Assembly (NCBI RefSeq): GCF_036324505.1
Contig: NC_086365.1
Coordinates: 7,746,655-7,810,654 of the forward strand
Direction: 5' to 3'
DNA length: 64,000 nucleotides
Origin: Eleginops maclovinus
Taxonomy: Eukaryota; Chordata; Actinopteri; Perciformes; Eleginopidae
Shown: piece after piece, positions 32,612 through 50,822 of the stretch
Numbering within the stretch: position 1 is the first letter of the stretch
Layout: each line of letters starts with the position of its first letter
The notes under the pieces: model-generated
What the model saw: only the letters and a program-made list of their open reading frames with translations
Told to the model about the DNA's origin: nothing
The model's database searches: none
Program-made: the position numbers and the translations under genes

Positions 32612-33997
32612 AGTGTAGGCGGCATAAGTCATTTAGATATTTAGATTTCTTCTTCTTCTGCAGGCGTAAAGAAATGTAAAGTTTGGTAATATTATCAACC
32701 AAAACCAGAGCGGAATCTGATAACAAGCTTTTGACAGCTCAATTAAAAACATAATTAAATGGCCCCTAAAATCCCCCAAATGTCCTCCTAGCTTGTTGTA
32801 GATTTTCCAATAAATTGTAGTTTAACATCAAAATTAAATCTTGAATAAAGTCTGAATTGAAGGACATGCAGGACCTAAATCTGGACATTTCAATTATTTT
32901 TTCACACATTTTGACTTCATTCTTGAAATTCAAAATATTTGAATCCCTCCTCTAATTTAGTTTTTCTTTGACTGATGTCTGACCATACTTCTTCGTACCG
33001 TGGGTTGATAATAACAAGGTCTGATAACTTCACACACACAGTATGGTGTCACTTTTAGCTGAAAGATGGCGTATTTGGAGACTTTATAGGATGTGTTCAC
33101 GTGTTATGTGAAAGGCAATACTTAAACCTACATCCTGAGTTTCTCCCTCTTTTATGTACAAACTGCAGCATAAATGAGCTAGTTGTTCATTACTGGATAC
33201 GCATCCCTGCATTCACACGTGGGAATTTTCTGTTCTCACGGGATTTATGAAGTTGCCTCGAGGCACAACTCTTAATTGTCTTCGATGTATAGGTTGCTTT
33301 TGATTCTTGACATATAACATGAGCTTGATCTTATCTTCAGGAGATTCTGACTCTCTCAGTTGTTGTTTTTTATATTTTTGTTTTGTTTCTGTGTCTTGTC
33401 ATGGACTTTTGACAAACTACATACCTCATAATATTTATGTTTTTAGTATGTCTGGTATATTCAAGACTTTGCTACAATTTGTCAATTTTATTTTTTATTT
33501 ATATTCTTACACTCTTTACAAGGTACGATATTTAACTTTTAAATCCATAGGCTGAAGTTTGGTTTTCTTTGACTGTTTCTAGCTGTACAGCATCTTTTAA
33601 AAAACTAAAAAAGAAAACCTTTAATCCCACTCAATTAACCTTTCATGTTTTCAGGGCAAGCTGCAGATATTAAATTAATAGCGGACTTCATTCTACATCT
33701 TTAAATTGTGCAGGGATGTCAAAGCGCGAGACCTAAAACACACACTCCCTCAACAGCAGGGGTGAACACACTTCTCGCAGTTTCCTTTCTCTCTCTTCCC
33801 CTCCTCCTCTTTCTTCTTGCCGTCATTTTAATCCTTCTTCCATGCTGTGAGTTCAGTACAGAGTGGAGAGAGGAAAGGAAAAAAGGGAAACACAAAAAGG
33901 ACCTGATTCCTCGTTATTTGTTTGTACCTGTTTCGTTCTTTAATTCTTTTCCTTTCATTTGTTTCTTCCTCTGTGGGATTATACACTCAGGTGAGAC

Positions 33998-35884
<1,887 letters not shown>

Positions 35885-35912
<28 letters not shown>

Positions 35913-35946
35913 TTTTAATGAAGAGTCAGGTGTGTGCGCTTTGCTT

Positions 35947-36029
<83 letters not shown>

Positions 36030-36615
36030 GACCTCCAGTTTTTCTTTTTCTCATTAGTGAGAGCTTTAATGCCACATCAGCATTTAAAGGACCGTGCCAG
36101 TTTTTTTGCTTATTTAAGGATCCACAATTGATCATTTCCCTATAATAGGTAATAACAAAGTCATTTGGTATTTTGATTGTATTTTAAGCAAATTCATTCC
36201 GTTCACCACAAACTGTTCCCATATATACATTTGCTCTCTTTTAATCCTTCAGGATAAAGTTCTATCTTATATTACCTGCACTCTAATTTGCTTTTGTTTC
36301 ATTTTTGACCACTAAAATAAATCCATTGAAATTAATCCTGCTGGTGTTCTTTATGCCTCTCTGTGAACAGAAAGAGGGAGAAAAAATAGAAGAGGAAACC
36401 CTGCAGCCGGCCTTCAGTTTGCCATCAGAAACTCACCGAGTGATGAGGAGCAGCTCTCATCTTCTCTCGCTGCTTCGTCCTCCGTGAGGACTTTACTGGG
36501 ATCAGCTCCTCCTGGTTTAGTTGCTGTAAAAAACAAACTGCTTAAAGACTTTTCTGCTTTTTTTGGAAGCAGATGGACTCATAAAACAGGGACGGTTTGC
36601 AGTTTGAACATATGA
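35885..36615 (+). CDS. occ1: Alternative 3' end of occ1 (tentative)
   Basis: Using acceptor CTCAG at 35880-35884 instead of the one at 35862 gives exon 35885-35929 (donor GTGTGT), which joins in phase to 36371-36615 after CTGTGAACAG. This adds about 96 residues ending FGSRWTHKTGTVCSLNI. The added sequence has no family I recognise, is Ser-rich and basic in part, and may be 3' UTR that happens to be open. I treat it as a hypothesis. Confidence 0.25.
35951..36028. repeat. (GT)39 microsatellite
   Basis: 78 bases of perfect GT repeat, about 20 bases downstream of the possible alternative occ1 donor at 35930. Confidence 0.95.
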
Positions 36616-37967
36616 AGGTGCATAGATAGTTGGCTCCACTTCTTTTGACCTTATTGGCTTGTTGTATATCTGCTGAATGAAACACCAGCAGCTGTTACAA
36701 GAGGCCAGAGGCAGAAGCAGTGGTTACTCTTCTTGTCGTTGGGGAAGTAATACTAAGTTAATCCAAATATGTAGTAAGACTACATTTTAAACATAAATAA
36801 GGATACGTTTGGTTATATTCGCTCAATAAAACCTATCAACAGCCAAAGCTGGTGTCAGTGAATCCAAATCCTGGCATATCTTCTTATGTGCCAAACAGCT
36901 CTATTGTTGTCAATAACTTTTCAAACCACATTGATGAGCCACCCTGTAGCACTGGTTGGCATGTACCTTCATTAGGATGAACACACACTTTATTTTGACA
37001 GCTTGCTTCAATCCAATGTGGAATCATTTGCTGCTGAAAATAGTCCCCAACAAAAGCACTATTGACCATTATTCAATAAAATGACTTGAGCCTTTTTAGA
37101 AAATATAAATGTATATTAGTGAGCTGTTGATCTTCAGAGTATACCATAGTAACGCAGGCAGGATCAACGGTTAGTACTCACGTGTAGCTTGTTTTGTTTG
37201 ACATGATAACGTGCAGTCTCTTGGCGTCTCCAGGACTCAAACAGCACAGTAAGTGGCTCTTGCTGTGAGAGGACGTCAGAAAATCTTCTCTCCTTTGGGC
37301 ATTTACACAAAATGAAAGCTGTATGAATGTTCTGCTGTCCTTTAACATTTGTGCTGGAGTTGAACTCACCTGTGCTGCCCCTGCTCTCCCAAGGAAAACA
37401 CCTGTTGGTTTCTTAGGAAGTTGCTAAAAGTAAGCACATTATTTCACACACATTCAAGACACTGGCTCTGATGTTTCTCAATTTGATCATTGAACAGTTT
37501 GAACAAAGAAATAATGCAAATGTATTATTTTTTTTAAGTCTGTTAAAATCCACCCAAATAAACTACAATCTGCAAGCAAACTCAAAAGTGTTCAGGTTGT
37601 ACTTCAACGCAATTTTAGTTAGTAAGAAATTCAGAGAATAGAGCTTTTTAAAATGACTTATTATTCCTCCTTCTCTCGACATCAATCCTCATCTGCTGTT
37701 GTATAGAACACATTTATTGTATTTGAGTTCATGTAAAAAACTCCCAATAGTAATCTTGTCTTGTGATGCTGTTGTGGCATTTCTGCACAAAAATGAAAGA
37801 AGCTTCTTTGTTTCTGTGTCGTAAAAAGTGTTTGAGATGGTATAAGCTGTAAGAAAGTAAATTAACTCCCATAAAAGCTGTTTCTCTTTTGGTTTTGTTT
37901 TTAATAAACTGATACTTTTGTGGATTTTTGATTCAAATCAAATGTAAAAGACAAATAGATAATACTA
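36616..37967. other. Intergenic region after occ1
   Basis: AT-rich sequence between the convergent occ1 and dclre1c genes. I see no gene. Part may be occ1 3' UTR. Confidence 0.55.
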
Positions 37968-37968
37968 C

Positions 37969-38460
37969 CGCCAGGATAAAGGGAGGACAATGGTTTATTG
38001 AACAATCGCTTTAACCTCACACTTCTGCAAAGTCACAACACTTATTTCTGTCTTGCATTAAGTTTTCTCCAAGATCTCGTATTGATGACGGGAGATTCGG
38101 ACCACTGCGCAAAGTCTTCTCCAGCACATCCCAAAGATTCTCAATCGGGTTCAGCTCTGGACTCTGTGGTGGCCAATCCATGTGTGAAAGTGATGTCTCA
38201 TGCTCCCTGAACCACTCCTTCATATTGTGAGCCTGATGGACCCTGGCATTGTCATCTTGGAACATGCCCGTGCCATCAGGGAAGAAAAAATCCATTGATG
38301 GAATAACCTGGTCCTTCAGTATATTCAGGTAGTCAGCTGACCTCATTCTTTGGGCACATAACGTTGCTGAACCTAGAGCAGACCAACTGCAGCAACCCCA
38401 GATCATAGCACTGCCCCCCACAGGCTTGTGACCTTTATTTTGGCCGGGCAGTGTATATAC
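37969..38460 (-). mobile_element. Tc1/mariner element remnant, internally deleted
   Basis: The minus strand from 38490 to 38017 encodes about 157 residues of the C-terminal half of a Tc1-like transposase: [29 protein letters not shown] (second catalytic Asp) and [19 protein letters not shown] (last catalytic acidic residue). The N-terminal DNA-binding half and first catalytic Asp are missing. Outer sequences CCGCCAGGATAAAGG at 37971 and, inverted, CGGCCAAAATAAAGG near 38431-38445 look like decayed terminal inverted repeats, with TA beside each end. The copy is non-autonomous and lies downstream of dclre1c. Confidence 0.75.
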
Positions 38461-38490
38461 AGTTGTTAAATGGGAAGTAGAATTCCCCAC

Positions 38491-38967
38491 TTGTTAAATA
38501 TACTGGTTACAATTCACATTATAGAAACTTTAACTATCTTTAACAAAATTGCTTTGCAGAATACATCCCAAATATATATTGTGTTATTTCTCTCAAGGTT
38601 GCATATTCAAATGTTTTTATTAGTATACATTTAATCTGTTGAATTAAAAAACATTTAATCTGGTTTAAGAAACTGAAAACGTTTGGCTTGGATACAGAAC
38701 GTCATCCACTTTGCCATAAAGAAGTCTTTAAAATAATGAAACACAATCTGTCAACGAAAAAGGGAAAGTCACAGGTGCAATAATGAATGTAGGGCAGAAG
38801 TGAACTGTGCATTGTTTTAAAAACTGAGGTGTGTGAGGTTTGGAGGTTCCACTGAAGTGGCAGAGGAATGTTAGGCTTGTGTGGTATTATAGAAAGGCAT
38901 TAAGTGTTTAACAAACTGAAATCCTGCAGCGTGGATGAGTAGAGGGAAGGCGGCTCACCAAAAACCT
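38491..38967. other. Presumed dclre1c 3' UTR and flank
   Basis: Sequence directly after the dclre1c stop on the minus strand. TTTATT near 38616 (AATAAA on the minus strand) is a candidate polyadenylation signal. No other feature is seen. Confidence 0.4.
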
Positions 38968-43943
<4,976 letters not shown>

Positions 43944-44109
43944 GTTTATGCCTAAGTGTTTTAATGGTATTTAGCGAAATGAATGCAATGTTATTCCCAG
44001 CGGAGAGAGCATATTTTACTGTCATATCTTGTGGATGTCCCGCCTACCAATTTCAGTTCTTCTTCGTCGTTTCTTTGTTTAACGATTCAAGTGCATTTTG
44101 TCAATATTA

Positions 44110-44123
44110 CCGCCATCTAGTGT
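44110..44123 (-). promoter_or_regulatory. CTCF-like motif in the dclre1c/meig1 promoter
   Basis: The minus strand reads ACACTAGATGGCGG, matching CCASYAGRKGGCRS at every position but the first. Motif match only. Confidence 0.4.
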
Positions 44124-44285
44124 CCGTTTATACTCACGTTTTCTTCTTGACCATCAACCATTGATCACACCTTTGTTAACACACTCTTCACTTTGTAAGA
44201 AATAGCATTTTAATAAATACACCCAAACTGGCTCAGAATAGTCCGTTTATGTATTGTTTTGATGCTGAACTATTGTTATGGTTTG

Positions 44286-44299
44286 GCGCCATCTCCTGG
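44286..44299 (-). promoter_or_regulatory. Second CTCF-like motif in the dclre1c/meig1 promoter
   Basis: The minus strand reads CCAGGAGATGGCGC, matching the core at all but one position. It lies 176 bases from the first motif, in the same orientation. Confidence 0.4.
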
Positions 44300-45507
44300 A
44301 AGCTGTTGGTTTTCTGTCCTCCAACACAGAAGAAGAAACTTCACGGTAACCAGGCAACCAAAGAGAAGCTAATAAATATCACCTCATGCTAACTGACGTC
44401 TGAGAGAAACTCATTTTCCAAACAAATGTAAGTAAACAGTTATCAGTGTTTTAAATCAAATAATTGTAGGTAATGGATGTAAATGTTTGTGTATGAGAAT
44501 GTAAGATATTTTTAGTTGACGGTATAAAAAAGCAGAGGTCACAGTCTTTGTTGACAATAATCCACGAAACTCTATTCGAGAAAGTTTTATTTTAAAGAAA
44601 CACTGCATATATTTAAAGGCGGGAACAAAATTAACTTTTTAAAAAATATTCCGCAATGCTTAGTGTGAAGTCTTAAATTCGGCACACATTGTAATACTGA
44701 AAGCATCACTTGTTTTTCTGAAATGTCCCCTTTTTGAGCCACTCACAGTCTAACTGACAAAATGCGTCAGTTCCGTCTGCCATCTGTCTCCCGTAAGATC
44801 TAGTCTAGTTAGCCTCCACATCTTAAATAAATATTTAAACTCTTGTGCATTGTTGATCCAACACGTGGTTTTGCTTATTTAAAAAGAAAAAAGAAGAAAT
44901 TAGCATCATATGTATTTTTCTTGGAGTAGTCCTAATCCCTAGATACATGTTTGTTTTCGTGTTAATCCAATAAAACCAGTCAGCCATGAGGTAAAGAAAT
45001 ATAACTCAAAGGTTATGGTAATCTACTGCTGCATTTAAACATTTACTGATTTTTATTTATAATTTTACCTCGTTTATTTTGTATTGTGTTTTTACAATGC
45101 TGTATTATATAGTGACTGACATACTTAAAGAATAAACAGGATAGAACAGAATGACACTTTTTTTTTTTAACATACAATACATAAAAAAAGATTTCACAAA
45201 AGGGAAGCTGAGCTATCACATATTTATTGTGTAACTACATATTCAATACTCTATTGGGTCCGTTTTGGAGCCCCTCAATTGGTATTTTACCTATCTAATT
45301 ATTTAAGAAAGTACATTAGGCCTACTATGACTTCGATCCATTGAGCAAAGATAGGTTGGTGTGCATCTCCCAGTTAAGCAAAGCTAGGCATATGTCAATT
45401 AAGTTCTGTTGAGTCATTTGTGACCCAATTATAAAGCAATATTTGTCTCTGTGTACCAGAAATGTAATAGCTTGTGCATTTGTGTAACATCTTCCAGCAT
45501 CATCACC

Positions 45508-46055
45508 ATGTCCTTTACTACTGATAACAACTCCAAACCAAAGTCCATGAGCCGAGCCAAAGGATGGACCTCAGAGGTAGAAAACCTTTTCAGATTCCAG
45601 CAGGCAGGCTACAGAGATGAACTGGAGTACCTGCAAGTCAAACAAGGGACCTTGGTAAGTATTAGGTTCTGAATGTGTACATTTAATGGCATAATACTTT
45701 TTCTATTGAATTATATTTGTTTATATGAGGTTATGTTCTCCTTATTTGACAGTAATGAGTAATATAATTCTAATTCGTTTTCATGGTCAAAAAAAGACTT
45801 GTTAGCGGTGTATTCTTTCCTTTTAATTGCAACAAAATATTAGAGAATCCAGGAGTTCCAGTAAAATAATAAATGTTCGAAGATGTTAAAAAAAATCCTC
45901 CTTGTCTGTTTTTTTCTCTGTCCCAGGTTGACAGGTGGCCAGAGTCCGGCTTCGTGAAGAAGCTCCAACGTCGAGACAACACATTTTATTACTACAGCAA
46001 GAAAAGGGAATGTGAGGACCGTGATGTCAACAAAGTCAAAGTTTATGCATATTAA
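45508..46055 (+). CDS. meig1: meig1, meiosis expressed gene 1
   Basis: Two coding exons, 45508-45654 and 45927-46055, join in phase to give 91 aa (human 88). The start ATG follows CATCACC. The product shows the family blocks [37 protein letters not shown] and the terminal VNKVKVYAY. In mammals MEIG1 binds PACRG at the manchette and is needed for sperm flagellum assembly. It is divergent from dclre1c, an arrangement also present in human at 10p13. The gene appears intact. Confidence 0.96.
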
Positions 46056-46153
46056 AAGGTGGTCTGGCCTCCATCAGTATAATAATATAGCCTGTTGACA
46101 CAGAATATTTCTCAGATACACAGGACCAAAGAAGAAGATGACCTCTGTTTTTA

Positions 46154-46159
46154 AATAAA
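46154..46159 (+). terminator. Polyadenylation signal of meig1
   Basis: AATAAA occurs 99 bases after the meig1 stop, followed by T/GT-rich sequence (GCGTTTTTTTGT). A short 3' UTR fits this small gene. Confidence 0.65.
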
Positions 46160-47410
46160 ATATTTTTTAAACAGCACATGAGCGTTTTTTTGTAGTCATC
46201 TTGGTGGGTGATTGTTTTCTTGGACCAGTGAATTTTGTTTGTTGAATGATATTCCTCTTGTTTGGTTTTACTGAATCCATACTTCACTTCAAAGACCTCT
46301 AGGTCGCTGCCTACTTACTTGCAGTATATGACAATAGTTTAAAAGACGACGAGGTGGAACAATGTGGGCTTAATCTGTGTTTATGGTCCTTTAAAGGATA
46401 ATTTCTTAATTTATAAACATCACATTTTTAAGTTATCCTGGTGTTGCAGTTGTTTCTGAATAGTTAAAAAAATAAGGCATGTTAGTAGTTTAAACTTTGT
46501 GTAGGATTTTTACTTTTAATGCAATCAATTTCATGCCTTCAGTTAAAATGACATTATTACAGCAACAAACATGTTTTTCTTACTACAGTATATTAGGTTA
46601 CAGGGTTTAATGAGGAGGGATGTCATGCCCACTCATGCATGACCTGTTTACAAATGTGATGTTTTATTTTGCTGGGATTAAACACTAGGCCTGTCACATT
46701 CTCCTCATGTGATGCTCGTGAGGGGTGAGATTACGCAGAGAGCCCCCATTGCTCCCAGATTTGAGTTTTTTTCTTCCCCACATCAATATTGCTTAGCGGC
46801 ATGGATAATGAGAAATGTATGCTTTATTAACCTGTAATTAGAAAGATAGTTTACCCTGTTGTGTTGCAAAGAGAAATATACCATTTGAAGTGACTGTACC
46901 CTGCTGCACCAGACAGACCTTCACCCCAAGTCAGGTGAGAAATGCAAAATGACATTACTTGCATTAAATTCTATTCATAACTAAAATCAATGATTCAATA
47001 ATCATTCAAATTCATATCTTTCTCTTTTAAAGTTCACCAGGGCACTTTTAAGGCCCAAGAAACAATACTGTTAACTGGATGTATTGTTAACTGTTAACTT
47101 TTGTATTCTAAGAAAACATTTGTTTGAACTAAAACACCATGAATGGGGTCACACATCCGCCTACCAAACTCCCTTCAGGATTTTGACAATTTAATGTTTT
47201 CTGTACAATTGTATGAATAAAGTAAACAAAATATCTGGCTCTTAATGTTATGATTTAACTATGTTATAATTCTTCTTTTTGATGATATACTCATTTTCTT
47301 GGGCTAAATGCAGTGGTTTTTGTACAGAAAAACTGTTATTTTTGAGTCATTTAGCATAGTAGCATCCCCTGCATAAATAGGTTACTTTCTGAATGAAGTT
47401 TGGCGAGCTG
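46160..47410. other. Intergenic region meig1-tmem243
   Basis: AT-rich sequence with no supported gene or recognised repeat. Confidence 0.5.
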
Positions 47411-47564
47411 CGTCAGTGAACCTGCCTTACACGTTCTGTCGGCTCAACAGTAAACTCGCCTTTAACAGCTTGAACTGAAGCTACCGGGCTTATTCCCTTT
47501 AATTTATACTCGACCCTATTATCTGAAGTTATGTTCCCAGCGGAGTCAACAAGGAGGCTGTAAG
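47411..47564 (+). other. Tentative non-coding first exon of tmem243
   Basis: This is a less AT-rich stretch ending in the good donor AAGGTAAGC (GT at 47565). It would pair with the acceptor TGCCACAG at 50605. No coding potential is needed. It is inferred only from splice-site context. Confidence 0.3.
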
Positions 47565-50500
47565 GTAAGCGAGCCAGTAAAGTAAAATAGTAGAAACATT
47601 GGCTCACAGCTTCTTCTAAATGTTTTATTTTCAATGTAGTTCTTGGAGGTTAGCTTAGCATTGTTAGCTACCTGCTTTAGAGTTGGCCTCGTAACGGGTA
47701 AAGCTCAAGTTAGCTAACACTACAGAAGGTAGCCTTAAGGTTGTCGTTCATAGTCGGTATTTTATAGCCTACCTGATTTGTAGGATTAATGGCTTCATAT
47801 GATGTATTTTCGGTTTATTCTATTCACTTAACCGTAACCATCGCTTAGGTTGCCATTTGGCTATAATTTACACGGCTAACAAGCGTTTAGGTTAAAGTTG
47901 AATATATTTTCTTACCTATTGCTAGCAAGGTGAGCTATTTACTAATCAAGACAATTGCTACTATAATTGGTAGCTGTCACATAAATTGTGTTCAGTTGTG
48001 TGTTAATGCAACTAACGCTAATAGTTAGTAAATGCTAATAGTGTTATGACTGGAGCAGTACAATATCTCCTTTAACGTTAATTTACTAATCTATATTTTC
48101 TCATATAACCTTCTATTAGTACCCTTTTTCTTTGCGGTGCTTAGTACCGACTGTTACTGCACCCTGTTTATGGATAATATGTGAATTGACCAATTGTATT
48201 ATCATTATTACTTACTGCAAAACTGTTTGAATCACATGCCAAACACACCCTATACCCGTAAACCTGCAAGTCTTCGGAAAACTCTCTAACAATCTATACA
48301 AATCTCAAGCTGCAAAGTCATCAAATTATCTTATCTCTAATTCGTATTAATTACATCTCATTTTGAACACAAATTCATCCAATTTTATTTAGTAATTTAT
48401 TGGAATTAGTTGTAAGCTGTTGAGAAAAGTTGATTAATCAGTTAGTAATATCTGTTTTGGTTTCTGAGACATTTCTCTGAACTTGTTAATGGCATTGTAA
48501 TACTTTTGAAATGTCATTTTTCAAGCATACAATCCCCACATATATCAATAATGAAATTCATTCAATGAAATTCAGACATGTTCAGATTTTGGTGATCTTG
48601 TAGTAGCTTGTTGACAAAACCAATATAAAGCTTACCTAAATGCACAAATAAATGTGCCTTGATAGCTGATACACACCTGTTAGAAAATAGCTAACTTATT
48701 GATTGGTATTTATAAAGTCTCACGGTTTTATGTAGGTACTATCAGCCCACACATGAACTAAATATTTTTCTTTCTAGCTCAGTTAAGTCGTGGGTTTTCT
48801 GTTTAAGAAGCCTAGTGAATCACAAGGCTCTGGAGGAATGTAGCTTCAGGCCAGGTTTATGCTGGTTTCTAACGAAGCTGTTGTTTTCCACTGTGGGTTG
48901 TTTCTGCTGAGAAAGCTGTGCAAGGGTTTTATTTCCTTTCCTGCTGCCTTCTGACCCAGAAAGAAAGCAACCGCTGCTAACATCTTTGAGAAAGTGGGTG
49001 TTTAACCCTGCATAAAGAGGTTGTGTCAAACTAAACAATGTATTAGCATTAGCAAGTGTGGTAGTCCATATCTCCTCTAATCATGTTTCCCTGTTTCTGT
49101 GATCAGACAAAGAAACTTAACGTTTCTCCGGGAAGTTGGGACATATAACATCTAAATTAATAGCAATATGTTACAGCTTGTTTCACAAATGTATCGCTTT
49201 AAACTAGGGCTCAAAGTGAAATGCCTCGTGGTTTTTCCCCTGGCCTCTTCAATACTTGTTGGAAAAACTTTTAGAAACAAATACTATAATATTATAAGTA
49301 GTGTTGTTGTGGGCATGAGAGGAAGCTCAGGGTAGAAAAAGTACCTTTACATCCACTGCATGTTGTTCTGGTATAAAATCTATTTTTATAAATCCAACAT
49401 TCGATCGATACACTGCGATATAAGGCAGTGCAGGACATACTATTTTTAAATATATTAACTATCATGAAATACAAAAAGTAAAGTGAAGGTTTAAAGATCA
49501 CTCTTTGAAAAAGTTGAGGAAATCTACTTTTGTTCTGCTAATCTGGAGCTTGTGGCGAGAAATTACCTAAGGAAATCACCAACACAGAGATTCACATAAT
49601 ATTGATAATTGCAGTAAATAACTGTGATTGCACTGTTGAACAGAAGAGTATATTTTTACATTATAGCTGAATCCTTATGAAGTTCAACTTTGTTTTGATT
49701 TCAGCTTCCTCTTTCAAACCGCTATCATCATCTTGCTGTTCTTCTGTAAGATGGAACTGACTTGCGGTTGTTATCGCACCTGAAAAAAGAGGAAGTGAAG
49801 CTGATTAGCTGCATTAAAAGTCTTTTTTATCATCAGGGTTATCTTCCACAGAAAGGAAACTACAGTGCCACCATTTCTTCTCTTAAAGAAATGGTTTATA
49901 TATATATTATTTATTTTTTAACGCTAGTTTAGTGATACTAAAACTTTATTTCGATTTTTACAAAGAATCTACTAAATGTTTATGAAACTTCTTAAACATA
50001 AAAACATTTTTGTCACCACAGATGGTGAAAACAGACTTCTCAAAAGTCTTGTTATTTGCGACCAACAGTCCAAAATGAAATACATGTGGAATGATATAAA
50101 ACTGAGAAAAGCTTCAAACCTTTGCATTTTAAGAAGCAGGAAACAGCGTTTTGCTTTTCAATAACGTTATTAACTGAATCATTTGCAATAGTGCTGTATA
50201 TAAAAATGTCCTCTGATAAAATCCTTGATTAATTGAATTATTGTTTCAGCATTTTAAAATCACACAGCGATTGTGGAAGTAAACGATCAAATCCTGCAGT
50301 GAAAAAAATAAATAATAAGAAACTGAAACAAATATAAAAACCCAATACATTTTGGTGTTGTGGAATAACGAAGGAAGTTGAGATTACATTTTATGTGAGA
50401 CTCATAAACTTAACTTCCGTGCATCTGTGCTATCATCAGCATGTGATTTTTTTGAACTCTTTATTGCTTTGCCAGAAATAATAAAACTAAATAATGAAAA

Positions 50501-50605
50501 GCAGGATGTTGCAGGACACCCTGATGATGGGGAGAGGGAGTTTTCCGTGCCTGATTGTGCAGTGCACCCTTTGTAAACATTTCCTGTTGTGATTTTGTGC
50601 CACAG
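47565..50605 (+). other. Presumed 5' UTR intron of tmem243
   Basis: About 3 kb of AT-rich sequence in which I see no coding exon, RNA gene or clear repeat. Confidence 0.35.
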
Positions 50606-50715
50606 ATAGAAAGTTTCACCAACCTGAGGATCAGAGTCTCTCACCGATGTCAAACCCACTCTGCTGACGCCCAGCAGCAGGACACAGCCGGAGGCTAGCT
50701 TGTTAGCTAGCAAGC

Positions 50716-50757
50716 ATGCAGCACTGGCCCGGGACCCCCAAGAGGAGGCGCTGCTGA
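50716..50757 (+). other. Short upstream ORF before tmem243
   Basis: An ATG at 50716 opens a 13-codon frame (MQHWPGTPKRRRC then stop) that ends 65 bases before the main start codon and is in another frame. Such an upstream ORF could reduce translation of the main frame. Confidence 0.4.
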
Positions 50758-50822
50758 GAGGGAGGGAGGGTGCAGAGAGGTGGGGGGGCGCTGCAGAGGG
50801 TTTGGTGCCTGCAGAGCCGGCC

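Larger units (their letters stand above)
43944..45507. promoter_or_regulatory. dclre1c/meig1 divergent promoter region
   Basis: The start codons are 1.56 kb apart. A likely non-coding meig1 exon ends at the donor GTAAGT (44428-44433), leaving roughly 400 bases as a shared divergent promoter. Two CTCF-like motifs lie in it (44110-44123 and 44286-44299). The rest (about 44434-45495) would be meig1 intron 1, AT-rich, with nothing else seen. Confidence 0.5.
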
